A stretch of DNA of 57,394 nt from Mesostigma viride (taxonomy: Eukaryota; Streptophyta; Mesostigmatophyceae; Mesostigmatales; Mesostigmataceae). The translations under genes were made by a program, and so were the position numbers. The DNA lies in NCBI GenBank assembly GCA_009746045.1, contig RPFO01000079.1, forward strand, positions 3,895,901-3,953,294, in the 5' to 3' direction. The notes below the pieces were generated by a model. The model ran no database searches, was not told the origin of the DNA, and saw nothing but the letters and a program-made list of their open reading frames with translations. Shown here one piece after another: positions 37,901 through 50,100 of this stretch (position 1 is the stretch's first letter; each line of letters opens with the position of its first letter).

Positions 37901-40900
37901 GGGTTCAATGAAACAGGGTTCAACGAAACAGGGTTCAACGAAACAGGGTTCAGTGAAACAGGGTTCAATGAAACAGGGTTCAATGAAACAGGGTTCAATG
38001 AAACAGGGTTCAACGAAACAGGGTTCAATGAAACAGGGTTCAACGAAACAGGGTTCAATGAAACAGGGTTCAGTGAAACAGGGTTCAGTGAAACAGGGTT
38101 CAATGAAACAGGGTTCAGTGAAACAGGGTTCAATGAAACAGGGTTCAATGAAACAGGGTTCAACGAAACAGGGTTCAATGAAACAGGGTTCAATGAAACA
38201 GGGTTCAATGAAACAGGGTTCAACGAAACAGGGTTCAGTGAAACAGGGTTCAATGAAACAGGGTTCAATGAAACAGGGTTCAATGAAACAGGGTTCAGTG
38301 AAACAGGGTTCAGTGAAACAGGGTTCAATGAAACAGGGTTCAGTGAAACAGGGTTCAATGAAACAGGGTTCAGTGAAACAGGGTTCAATGAAACAGGGTT
38401 CAACGAAACAGGGTTCAATGAAACAGGGTTCAGTGAAACAGGGTTCAACGAAACAGGGTTCAATGAAACAGGGTTCAATGAAACAGGGTTCAGTGAAACA
38501 GGGTTCAATGAAACAGGGTTCAGTGAAACAGGGTTCAGTGAAACAGGGTTCAACGAAACAGGGTTCAGTGAAACAGGGTTCAACGGAACAGGGTTCAATG
38601 AAACAGGGTTCAACGAAACAGGGTTCAATGAAACAGGGTTCAATGAAACAGGGTTCAATGAAACAGGGTTCAGTGAAACAGGGTTCAACGAAACAGGGTT
38701 TAGTGAAACAGGGTTCAACGAAACAGGGTTCAATGAAACAGGGTTTAATGAAACAGGGTTCAGTGAAACAGGGTTCAACGAAACAGGGTTCAGTGAAACA
38801 GGGTTCAGTGAAACAGGGTTCAATGAAACAGGGTTCAGTGAAACAGGGTTCAGTGAAACAGGTTTCTTCAATAACTTATTCAATTCTCTCACCTTGGACT
38901 AATTTATTTCTTAAAGAGGGTTCTAACAGACTGTGGCACGCGGTTACCGTCGCCCTGGCACGGGATGCTTCATTGTAGCCGGCCCCTACCTTGCTCGACT
39001 TCACGGATTGCATGTAGGAAACACCATGGGCACTCACCTGACGAAAAGGATGATGTACTTGAACGCGTAGGCGGCCAGGTGGCGCCACCGCCGGTTCCAC
39101 AGCCGGCACTCCAGGTGCTCCCACAGCACATCCGACGGCATTGGTGCATCTTGAACCTGCGCTCATCCCCCATCAAGGAAAAGTCGGCGCCAAGAGGGGG
39201 GGGGAAGACGCCAGTGGCTGATGTAGGTGAGTGGCAGTCCGAGAATGGGAAGGGGGTGGGGGAGAGAGTGCTTGTATACATGATTGTGGATACTAAGCAA
39301 ATAGTAGCAATAGTAATATATTACTACCTTGTATACATGATTGTGGATACTAAGCAAATAGTAGCAATAGTAATATATTACTACCTTGTATACATGATTG
39401 TGGATACGAAGCAAATAGTAGCAATAGGAATATATTAATACCTTGTATACATGATTGTGGATACTAAGCAAATAGTAGCAATAGTAATATATTACTACCT
39501 TGTATACACGATTGTGGATACTAACTAGCAATAGTGATATATTACTACCTAGTAGCAATAGTGATATATTACTACCTTGTCCCGATAACATGCTCTAGAG
39601 TGCTATACGGCGATTGATTGTTTGGCATTTGTCTGTGCACTCAACAGTGGGCCCATTGGACATGGGCCCATGCTTGTGCACAATATTCCAGTCTGCTGCG
39701 CAGACCATCTTACCCTGCTTGTTGAAATGCGAGCATGGGAAGGGTTGACATTGGGCCCTCGTTATTGCAGAAAACCCTTCCTTTGGGGCGAGGACAGGAG
39801 TTGGGCTGGGAACATTGGCTGTAGGCAGGGTGATCACGCGTGCTTGCTGCACAAGCGAGATCCCAGGGTTTGCGCATGTAAGTATCTATTAAGCTAGCAC
39901 GCGCACCCACCAGGATGAATCACTAGCAGGCAGCCTAGCCATGACTCCATGGCCGTAGAGTTACAGTTGGTCATGGTTCGTGCCTTCTCTGGGCTATGTG
40001 GCACCTCCGGCGGTGGGGACAGGTACGAAAATTCCGAGGGCGTCACCGCGTCCGTCTCGAAAAGTTACGTCCGGGTTCCGACCCCCCAGGGCCGTCCGGG
40101 GTCGGGGGCACCCACAAATTAGGGCGCGCGCGAAAAATAGGGCTTGGGGCGCGCGCCCCGGCATTGGGTCGTGCCAAATTGTTTTGGGTGCGCTCGGGGT
40201 GGGTCCGAGGGTTGTCAGGGATGGGGAATTTTTGGGTGCTCTCAGAATCTCAGGGAGCGCGGCCGGCGACGGTGCCGTGAAAACCGGGCCAAATTAGCGC
40301 GCGCGCCCTTTAAGGGGTGCAGATATCCTCCCGGAACGAAAGAGCGGTGCGGAATTCGGGATATCCGACATGACCAGCACGGACGACCGACCCCTAGGGG
40401 ATGCCCGCGCCGCGGTGGCGCCGCCCGTTCATGTGGAGTTATGTTCCTAATTAATTAATTAATGGTTCGTGCCAGGCACGGGCACACCCGCGCTAAGGAC
40501 AGGGCCGCTCGTGGGCGCTGGTGGCCGCCCACACAGGGACGTGACAGTTGCCGGCCTGTGGTGACCACGAGGCACCAGCGGCCATGAGGCACGTTTTAGT
40601 GAATACTAGTATGATGCACGCTATACTGAACATGATGCACATGCCAGGCGTACCTTGACGTCGTGCGTGCCTCGGAATAGGGGCCGCTTGCCTGAGCAGA
40701 GCGTCACCAGTTTGCCGCGCAGCCTGCCGGGGGAGTGTGTGTGGGGGGGGGTTAGGTGTACAGGAGGTTCAACATCCAACAATCGAGCATCCGGGCTGGG
40801 TTTACAGTGGGTTGGGTATGCAACCATCGGGTGGCCGACATGCTGTGGTATGGGGTATCCTGTACGACACGGCAGGGCAGGAGTGTGGTGGCAGGCTGCG

Positions 40901-43900
40901 TCCGCATGAATGCTTGCCAGAGAGACCCATGCCCAGATGATGGCCCATTGACTCGTACCACCCCCCGGCAGCTATATCGGAGACGTGCATCCACAAACAT
41001 GGGACACGGCCGGCATGAGCACTTCTCCTCTGTGTGTCACTTCTCCTCTGTGTGCATGTACCCATGTAGCGAGGGTCATCTGGTACCCAATCATGCCCAA
41101 TAGCCGGACCAACATGGAAGTGAGCGGCTTGCGCAGTGGACGGGAATGCACATGTGGCAATTGACAAAGAGGAGCCCCTTAGGCTTCCTTCTGACAATAC
41201 ACAGAGGTCAGCACGACATACAAGCCTGTGTTGGAGGGGAGAGGCTGCCGTGCACGATTGCTACTGACACACGCACACATACAAACACAAACGACACAAA
41301 CAAACAAACAAGGAAACAAACATATTCATACAAACGGACATCCACAAACACGTACACCAACCCACAAACACCCCACCCACAAACATACAGATGCACAAAG
41401 AGCCAACCCCACCCACCCCTCACGCACAGATACACATGCACACAAGTGTTTGAGCGTGGCACTCTTTCAGTGGTGGAAGCTGCCCACTCACACACACGCA
41501 GCTACAAATGTATACAGGTGCTCACCGGTGGTGAAAGCAGACCACCTTGGAGTGCTGCTCGCGGAAGGTGACAAAGGCGGCCACCGTCTTCGCCCCCAGC
41601 TTGCGCACGCTTTGGAGATCACGGATCTTGGCGCCCAGCGCCTGCAGGTCGCGCTGCACCTGCCGGGCGAGTGTGGACGCATCAGTGAGTAGTGCAGGAG
41701 ACTGCAGGGAAGTGAGCACAGGAGGACAAGCAAAGGGAAGTGAGTGTAGGAGCACAAACAAGTACAGATGAGTACAGGAGGACAAGGGAAAGTGTGGGGA
41801 TGCCAAAGGCGCTCTATCTGCAGGGCCACGCTACAGCGGCGGGACGATAGATGAGGGAGACATGCGTGGAGAGGTAAGTAGAATAGAGGGATGATAACAT
41901 GGATAAGCCGCCAGGGCGAACCGGGCTTGTGGAAACCCGCCGGTTGTTTCATTTCTTGGCGTTTAGGGAGGAAAAAGGGGCCAGGGCCGAGGGGGCGGAG
42001 AAATGGCTGGCCACAAAGGAAGGTGGGGAGACGCACACAAAACATCTACGGCTCCTCGGAAATAATCTCGTTACTCTGGACGAGCGTGGGGCAGCTCAAG
42101 AGCTGGGAAGATTTCACAGCACCCAGAAGAGAAAAAAGACTCTACAAGAAATGTGGGCATTTAAACCTCCATGCCCACTACTCTTGCATACCAAACGTAG
42201 TTGGGAAATCATAGGGTCGCCGTGAATCCAAGGATGACCATACAGTGGACCACATTGAGTGTTGCCAGCATTACCTTGAGTGCCGCCAGCATTAGCTCCT
42301 CCGAAGGTCGGGCGTCCTTGCGCGCTCCCTTTGACTTCTGGCACTTGCCGATTGCCACCTCCTGTGGCAGGTGGCAGTGTGGCATCATGGAGTGGTTGTG
42401 AAGGCAATGTTGAGCGATTGCGATTTGGGATCCAGACTAGAGAAACATCAATCGATGCCATAAAATGAGAATCCAACCACCGCGCTCGCCTTGCCGATCC
42501 ATGGCGAGCAGAAATCGGTTGTACAATGCCACATTGCGATGGATAACTCCGCGGCGCGATACAGGGCGCCATCGTAGAAAAGACTCGTCCAAGCAGTCAC
42601 AGCCTGAAGGGTCACGGCCTTGGAGTTCAACCACTGTATGATACGGGCGAATGAGCGGGCACGTGCTTTTGGGCCCACCCCCTTTGTGTCGCACCAAAGT
42701 TATTTGTGTTTTTCATCCCCGCCCCTTTGGGCCCCCGCCCCTTCCTGCGCTTATCCCTTCTTTGCCTTCACCAAGCTACTTTCCAACCTACTCCCTCCAC
42801 CAGGCCCTCACCCCTCCACCAGGCCCTCATCCACTCCATCAGACGCTCACCACCTCAACCAGGCCCTCACCCCTCATGCCACTGACCCCTCCACCAGGCC
42901 CACAACCCTCATCCACCGCCTCCAACAGCCCCTTTCCCCGGCCCTCACCAGGCGGGAGACCAGCTTGGCGCGCTTGGCCGCGTGCGCCAGCAGTTCCTTG
43001 TCGTTGTACGCAATGTCCACCGCCGCCACCTCGCCGTACTGCGACTGGAAGAAGGTGGCCAGCTCCTCCGGCTCTTCGACGTCTTCAGGAATCTCCGTAA
43101 CCTGAGCGTGGCGCGCGAGGGATGACATTAAATTAAAAGCACGCGACTGCGTCACGTGGGTACCAACGTGGCTACCACGCGGGGGTGAATGGGGACGATG
43201 CGAAGCGTGAAGGCATGAGGATGGATGGGGGCATACAGGATCATTGGGGACAGATAGATCGATGGGGATGAATGGGGGCAGTGGGCAGGGGAACGATAAG
43301 GCGTTGCGCGGGGACGATGAGGGGGGTGGAAGGCAAGGCGATAGATGGGGATGATGATGGGGAAAGGTGTACATTTCTCGATAAGAACAGTCCATGATGG
43401 GAAGCATGACGGCACAGGGAGGGATAGGGACGACAGGAAGTGTTAGCACAAGGGGGCTGATGAGCCGAGCGGGAGCGGGGCTATCTCTTGACAAAGCAGC
43501 CAGTTTTTTGGATGAATATGGGCATAGTTAATACATGGTGGTCGATAAGGGAGAGCAGGCGAGGGGGGAGTTGTTCCAGTGGGATGGGGCAGAGGGAGCA
43601 AGCGCGGGGGTAGTTGTTGCAATGTCTTGTGCTCCTGTGCCCCCAAGACCCCCCTGTGTGGCAAGGACAGCCCACCCACCATGATCGAGTAGTCGTTGAT
43701 GGTGGTGAAGTTTCGGTCCGCCTCGCGCCCCATCTTGGTCTGTTTGCGCTGGAGGTAGATGGCTGCGCCCAGGAACGCCAGCTGGCGCGCTCGGGCGCAC
43801 ACACGGCATATGCACACGACCATACACAGAACACATGCACATAAGCAAACATAGCTCAAATACGCATGCCATTGCATGCACAAACAGAAAAGACACCAGA

Positions 43901-46610
43901 GCTGCCCCCAGGAACATGCGCTTGCGCGCTCCAGGCTTTCAGTGTACACGTAGCATAATCGCAACCATGCATGCCTGAATATCTACGTAAAGGCTCAGTA
44001 AAGGCTTAATAAAGGCACGTGACTGCCTGCGTGGGTACCAAAACAGAAAGTTTCAACCCAGGCCAAAGAGGGCTCTCTCTCTGCATCACACAAGCATCCG
44101 TGTACCACACATGTATATGATAAAACAAATTATTAGAAAAGGACGATCACACCAAAGACGCGTGCAAAAAAAAAGAGCTGGCGAAGAGGGCATGTGGGGG
44201 CTTGAGTGCAACGGGCGTCCCAGGGGCAGACGCAGCAGCGTGGCCAGCGGGACATTTCAGCCACAAATTTAGCTGGCATCAATTTAATCTCAATTGCATG
44301 CTGACGAGGGCGTGACGTACCCCCCGATATAATCTCAACCACGTGTCGACAAGGGCGTGACGTACCACAGAGATCAGCTCAAAGACGGACATGCCGACGC
44401 TCACGATCGATTTGTTGAGCTTAACGCGGCCAAAGTGCATGCGGAAGGGCTCCCCGGAGGTGACGTTGACAGCATCACCAAAACCACCCAGCGTGCCCCT
44501 CTCGATGATGTCATGAAGGTTGCCGCCATGGTAATTCATCTGGGAGGGAGAGAGGGAAGCACCACGCCCAGCACACAGGGAACTTATTAACTTCAGTAAT
44601 TGATGAATAAAGGAAATACAATATATTGATAGAAGATGTATAGATATAGAAAAGAAGCAAGAAACAAGGAGAAAACCGTAATCCGTGAATCGTTTAACAA
44701 GTGGACGACGTGCAGTTGAATGTTGGAGCGTGACGAGGATGTCGATTACAGGGCATAGCTGCGAGCACATACTCTGAGGGTATAGCTTTGAGGACAAAGA
44801 TATGCAATTACAGTCATGATGATGTAGCTACAGGGATCACCGTACCGCCATGATGGGCAGGCTGAGCACGCAGAGTACGAGCATAACCCAGATCAGCCCG
44901 CGCAGCAGCAGGAAGTACATGCTGATGCCCGCACCCAACGTGCCCATATCTTCGGGGCGTGTCCTGTGGCCGCGGGCGAAGGCAGGGGATCGAGGAAAGA
45001 AGAAGGTGGAGAACGACAAGCAGATTGAATGATACATGTGAATTGAATATCCACTACACAGCAGTGGCATCAAAGCTGCTTGATGACGGGGCGTTTTAAC
45101 TTGGGCTCACAAAGTTGTTGCAAGGTGATAACAAAAGAGTGGAATCTAGGGACCATCACTCAAGGTCTACCGGGCAGAGCTGTGGTAGCGACGGTGCATT
45201 GGCAGCAAAAACTTGGCCGACTCATGAAAGAGGCACAAGTAACTGTACAAATGTGACTATAATGCACAGGTAAGTCACTTTAAAATAAGCCACAGGAGGC
45301 AGAGATGGGCTGGAGCATGCTCGATGTGGTCCATCACAGAGAATACCCCAATCGCATGCCCCAACAGCCAATAAGCCAAAGAATAACGGGTGAATGCGGA
45401 GAATTCTGTGAGCTGGCACCCTTGAGCAGCGACAACAGATAGCATTAGCATGTCCCTGCCAGGCAGCCACACACCGCCACGTTTCATCTAGCCGTGCCAA
45501 AATTATCGAGTGAAGGACGGTGTGACAACGACAAGGTTAAAGGTGAGCAGATATCATGTTTCCGATGACCTATCTCCAGACGCCATCACATGAAGATACT
45601 GAAAATAAAGAACATCATCAACCTAGTAACTTCTGCCTGCCCACGAGGCATAACACATAAAGACAGGTGTCTACATTTGAATGGGTAAAAGCAGGAAACC
45701 GCGAATGCTGGCACGGCAGGCGGCTGTGACGGCGCTGTGAAACACAGCTATTCGTTTGTAGTATGGGCATGCAGTCATACTGAGATGCCATCCGAAGTAC
45801 GCTTGCTGATACCACGAACAATGTGAAGCAAGCAGATAGATCTGTGAAAGCAGCAGACAGGTAGGGTGAGGAACAAGACTGGACAGGGACTAGCGCATGC
45901 AGCTAGTCGCATTCGGGAAATGAGAGGGAGGCAATTGTTCCAGGATGTCCATGGACTATGTTGACACCATATGACTTTGGTGTTCATGTCATGTTGTTTG
46001 GACTGGGCAAAGACTGCCCAAGGTTACAGCTACACGTTGTATCCCAGCACCAACATTTGGTATTGACTGCACACGTGTGCCGATGGGGTAGTTTACCAAA
46101 CTGCCGCATGCGACCTACTTATTACTAAGCGAAAGCTTCTGTATTCTGGCATCAGGTGTTCGCTAGAGAGGGCCATTTAGTGTCTTGTGCTTTCTTAGGT
46201 ATACTGGGATACAGGCAACAAGCAGATGTGAGGTATTCCATCTGGCTGTCTGATTGGTGTTAGCCGACAGCTTCTGCACGAGGGCGTGGCACTTACCTCC
46301 AGACACTCAACGAGTGATGGGGATGTAAAGCTCGATAATAAGCCCTGGCAATTTCCTTCTTTGGGCGCTTCCATGGGCGATTTACGTCAGTGGTAAAATC
46401 AACCGACTCGTCGACTTGCCCAGATGGCTTGCGGCCGTGGGAGAAAGGAGCGAAATCAGACTTTGGCGACGCTGCCTGCGCAGCCTGCGAGATGAAATCG
46501 TCTTTTCGGGCAAAAAATGGAGAATTCAAAGGGCTTTTGCTAAACGCTGCCTTAACTGCTACTGCTGTGCGAATGCTGTTTGCGGGTCCTGTGGCTGATG
46601 TCGGTTCCAT
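22561..46610 (-). CDS. OSCA/CSC1/TMEM63-like membrane channel, 17 exons
   Basis: Coding exons on -: 46610-46297, 44963-44846, 44539-44366, 43781-43680, 43101-42949, 42361-42275, 41659-41526, 40723-40654, 39156-39038, 30633-30463, 30027-29881, 29466-29307, 28897-28750, 27993-27798, 27358-27212, 23871-23587, 22807-22561. They sum to 2772 nt (923 residues plus TAG); every junction is GT-AG and keeps phase. The start ATG has an in-frame TAA 45 bp upstream. The protein has a soluble N-terminus, TM segments near 118-141 and 189-212, a cytosolic domain opening DYSIMVTEIPEDVEEPEELA (RRM-like, with AFVTF at 344-348), then APMPSDVLW before TM 411-430, a Cys-rich loop (about 447-528) and five or six more TM segments (538-562, 584-604, 634-656, 698-728, 748-770, 809-828). 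This order matches OSCA/TMEM63 osmosensitive cation channels; LNTLFVTMAFAGGLPML and LFEGEHSDMD fit algal/protist members. The family comes from motif order, not a search. Confidence 0.88.
23900..26175. repeat. 31-bp minisatellite in intron 15
   Basis: About 73 head-to-tail copies of a 31-bp unit beginning AGGATTGTATAATATCGTAT. The main variable site is GTGTAGG versus GTGAAGG, and the A form comes in runs of one to three. The first units are more diverged. Because 3 x 31 is a multiple of 3, stop-free frames 845 and 954 residues long arise on -. Confidence 0.97.
26465..26745. repeat. 61-bp minisatellite with CCTAACC cores
   Basis: Five units spaced 60-61 bp start GCAGCCTAACC at about 26466, 26527, 26588, 26648 and 26709. 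Each also carries a second CCTAACCTGACGAATAG-type core. The last unit runs directly into the CCTAA array. Confidence 0.9.
26746..27160. repeat. (CCTAA/TTAGG)n array, about 83 units
   Basis: 415 bp of perfect CCTAA pentamers apart from two CCTGA units near 27010. It lies inside intron 15 of the channel gene, whose transcript would read UUAGG. It is interstitial, bordered by coding exon 15 on one side and the 61-bp minisatellite on the other, so it does not mark a chromosome end. Confidence 0.97.
28090..28112. repeat. (GT)n microsatellite, intron 13
   Basis: GT dinucleotides followed by GC steps. A second (GT)n run lies at 28938-28964 in intron 12. Both are non-coding. Confidence 0.9.
31027..38865. 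repeat. 15-bp satellite, about 520 copies, in intron 9
   Basis: The unit is GGGTTCAATGAAACA with main variants CAACG, CAGTG and rare GACAC or GGAAC forms. The phase is kept for about 7.8 kb with almost no indels. The intron runs from the donor at 39037 to the acceptor at 30634 (8.4 kb). Since 15 is a multiple of 3, three frames of over 2600 residues stay open (NETGF, KQGSM/T/V on +; NPVSL on -); none has support as a gene. Confidence 0.98.
39271..39580. repeat. 57-bp minisatellite in intron 8
   Basis: Five and a half copies of a unit starting CTTGTATACATGATTGTGGA, at 39271, 39328, 39385, 39442 and 39499, followed by two shortened partial units. 57 bp is 19 codons, so stop-free frames arise on both strands without coding meaning. 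Confidence 0.95.
39985..40461 (+). mobile_element. 477-bp retroposon with 12-bp TSD in intron 8
   Basis: Flanked by ATGGTTCGTGCC at 39973-39984 and 40462-40473. It ends in GGAGTTATGTTCC(TAAT)n, the same 3' terminus as retroelement copy 5, but its body is GC-rich and unrelated to ORF1 copies. It may be a SINE or a truncated or chimeric partner using the same 3' end. No reliable pol III box was identified. Confidence 0.85.
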
Positions 46611-47186
46611 CCCCTTCCATGCGAGGTCTTCCAGGTTAAGAGAACAAGTTTAGCTAATGATCCTCATTATTAGCAGTGTAAAAACGGCGCATAATCTCTA
46701 AAGACACATGGTTTATTGGGTGGGACACTAGGCGAATTCGCCATTAGGGACCACCGCAGAACCACGGAGGCCTCAGCTTCCTGCGTCTACTTTTTACCGT
46801 GGTCATTCATGTGGACAAAACAGTTTCTTGTATGATGAGGTGACTGAGGCTGCACACACGAAAGCGAACAACGCATGTGCTACAATGGGGCCAATCCTTC
46901 GTTCATACAGGCTACCTATGTCGAATTGAGTGCTGTTCATGCCGAGGCAAACTTATTTTGGTTGGCCTCCATTGCCACGTGTGCTTCTCCGAGACGTACG
47001 TTGCCAATTCTGTTCTGCCTGTACGGTATCTCTCAATTATTGCAAGTCTCTCAATAGTAGATCGCATTAGGTGCCTGTCCTCGTGTCACTGAGTCACTCC
47101 TGCGTTGGCGTCTTCACTCTTCACCCACTCACAGTGTTCAGTCGTGGTGACTTCGGAAGACTTTGCCGACAAGCTTCCAATATAGT
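46611..47186. promoter_or_regulatory. 5' flank of the channel gene
   Basis: This is the region upstream of the start codon on -. The transcription start and core elements could not be placed; no convincing TATA box was seen. It is bounded by the inverted-repeat element at 47187. Confidence 0.3.
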
Positions 47187-50100
47187 CAGTCATTCACGCC
47201 TTAAGTTGGGTTGGCTAAAGTTGTGTTCACGCCTATAGTTGGGTCGAATAGGGTTTCGGCATTCCTATTTCAAAGTAATTCAGAATATTACTATGTTAAG
47301 TTCAAATTAGTATAATTTAGTAGAATAATTCATGCCTTAAGTTGGGTTGACCGCTAAAAACCTCGAACCCAAGGCTTAGCAGGGATTAATTACTGGCTAT
47401 ATTTGGAATAGGGCTTTTGACAGATCTGTAAAGTTAGGGCCCGAAAAATACAGATGGCTAGGCGTATATGCAGATCTGTTTTTTTATTCCAGATCTGTAC
47501 GTAAACTCCGACGTAATGCCTTTACGTCTTCGGGGGTCGAGGTGCAGGCCGTGTTCACTTGTTCAGTACCTGGAAGCAAAATTCAGCCATGGCTACTGTA
47601 CGAAAGCTAGAGGAATGTCAGCCGTATGACCTGCACACGAGGGTAATTAAGAAATCAAGACGAAGTTAATCCTGCATCTTAGCGAGCAGAATAATTGCAA
47701 ACACAACAGCAATTGTGCGACAGACCAAACAATAATGCCGCGTGCACTAGGCTCTGTATTCTGGTCACACCCATGTGCATTTGCTGCATTGGATTAGGCG
47801 CCATTACGAACTGAGTCGAGGGAAAACGCGAGGAGCGCCATCTAAGCAGTTGCTTGTCATGTCTATACGCCCGGGCATCTTATTATCTGTCTACCATGCA
47901 CGCATTTTCCTTGGACGAATCAAACAGCTTTTGACATTTTAATGGCGACATTGAAGTCCGGCCACGACAATATAGCGCTGCTCAGAGCTTCGTTGCCGAG
48001 AAAGATGTGCTTTGTCCGGGCCGATAATGTAACTCTGCATAGACCCCGGTAGCTTTCAGCATGCGCATATTGCTTGAGGTAAGCGAGCCACGACGCCTGC
48101 AGGTGCTCCTGCCGAGGTGGAGACCTCCGAGAGCACGTGGATTAGGCTCATGCGTCAAAGCAGCATCGACCTTCATTCTCCTGGTGTGGAAGGTCACTTT
48201 TCAGGATTAACATATCTGAATGTTGATGGCCTGTGCATTTTCTGTCAATTGAGCAGCGATTGAAACCATGAGCCATGCAAGTGTAAGGTGCAGAATTCAG
48301 TTGATGAACCCAAGCCGGTAATGTGCAGAATTGATGAACCCAAGTTATATGTGCAGATGTTTCGTCCCATTGGCTGTGTGCTAGTGCATGAACCGTCTAG
48401 GCCCTTGGCGTGTACTCACTTGCTGCAACCGTGCCCACAGCTGCTTGTCAATACACGCGGCAGGCACAATGACTTTTGCCGCGAGGTGAAACATTGAACT
48501 CCCCCACACCTTGCATTTTTCACTCTTTGTTTTCCCTATCCATCCTACCCCCCAGCACACACACATGCACACACACACACGCCCACATACTGCACATGCA
48601 CACAAATGTTCACACACACACGCCCACATACTGCACATGCACACAAATGTTCACACACACATGCACACACGCACACACATACACACATGCACACATGCAC
48701 ACATGCACACATGCACACATGCACGCATGCACACACGCACACACACACACACATGCACACACGCACGCATACACACATGCACACATACACACATGCACAC
48801 ACGCACACATGCACACATGCACACATGCACACACGCACACACGCACACACGCACACACGCACACACGCACACACGCACACACGCACACACGCACACACGC
48901 ACACACGCACACACGCACACACGCACACACGCACACACGCACACACGCACACACGCACACACGCACACACGCACACACGCACACACGCACACACGCACAC
49001 ACGCACACACGCACACACGCACACACGCACACACGCACACACGCACACACGCACACACGCACACACGCACACACGCACACACGCACACAGGCACACACGC
49101 ACACACGCACACACGCACACACGCACACATGCACACATGCACACATGCACGCATGCACACACGCACACACACACACATGCACACACGCACGCATACACAC
49201 ATGCACACACGCACACACGCACACACGCACACACGCACACACGCACACACGCACACACGCACACACGCACACACGCACACACGCACACACGCACACACGC
49301 ACACACGCACACACGCACACACGCACACACGCACACACGCACACACGCACACACGCACACACGCACACACGCACACACGCACACACGCACACACGCACAC
49401 ACGCACACACGCACACACGCACACACGCACACACGCACACACGCACACACGCACACACGCACACACGCACACACGCACACACGCACACACGCACACACGC
49501 ACACACGCACACACGCACACAGGCACACACGCACACACGCACACACGCACACACGCACACATGCACACATGCACACATGCACACACGCACACACGCACAC
49601 ATGCACACATGCACACACCCACGTGCGCACATGCACGCTAACACATGCGCACACACTAACACACACATCGTCGTCAGAACACACATGCACACAAATGTGC
49701 ACACACCCACGAGCACACGTGCACATGCATACAATCCCACACAAACACAGGCAGACTTGCACACATGCGCCACATACATTAATCCATCACCAATAAACTG
49801 GTTGCTTGGACCCAACGACCTTCTTACTCGCCTGTCCACCCAACGTTCTGCCCATCCTCCCGCCTGCCCGCCTGCATGTCTGCCACCCGCCTACTGCCCA
49901 CCCATCTGTCAGCCTGTCTGCCTGCTTGTGTGCATGCCTGCGGGCCTGCATGTGCACCTGCGCCCATGCACCTGTTATGCCCCCATGGCACGTATATGCA
50001 GCCTAGCTAGTTGAGTGTCTCTTTGCACGCGCACATGGGTGGCTACATGGGCATTTGCCTGTGTCTTGGGCTGGGGGGTTGGGCTGATTAGTTCAAGAGT

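Noticed and set aside
31027-38865. CRISPR-like array or tandem regulatory sites in the 15-bp repeat
   Set aside because: There are no spacers, the organism is eukaryotic, and TTCAATGAA has a 3-nt gap, so it does not fit the heat-shock element spacing (TTCnnGAA).
30971-38978. Three overlapping open frames of over 2600 residues (NETGF, KQGSM and NPVSL pentapeptides)
   Set aside because: They arise because the satellite unit is 15 bp with no stop in three frames. They overlap on both strands and lie within an intron; read-through from channel exon 9 meets a TGA at once (AGG TGA).
48476-50014. His/Thr- and Cys/Val-rich frames up to 512 residues
   Set aside because: Translation of the CACACG microsatellite in several frames on both strands.
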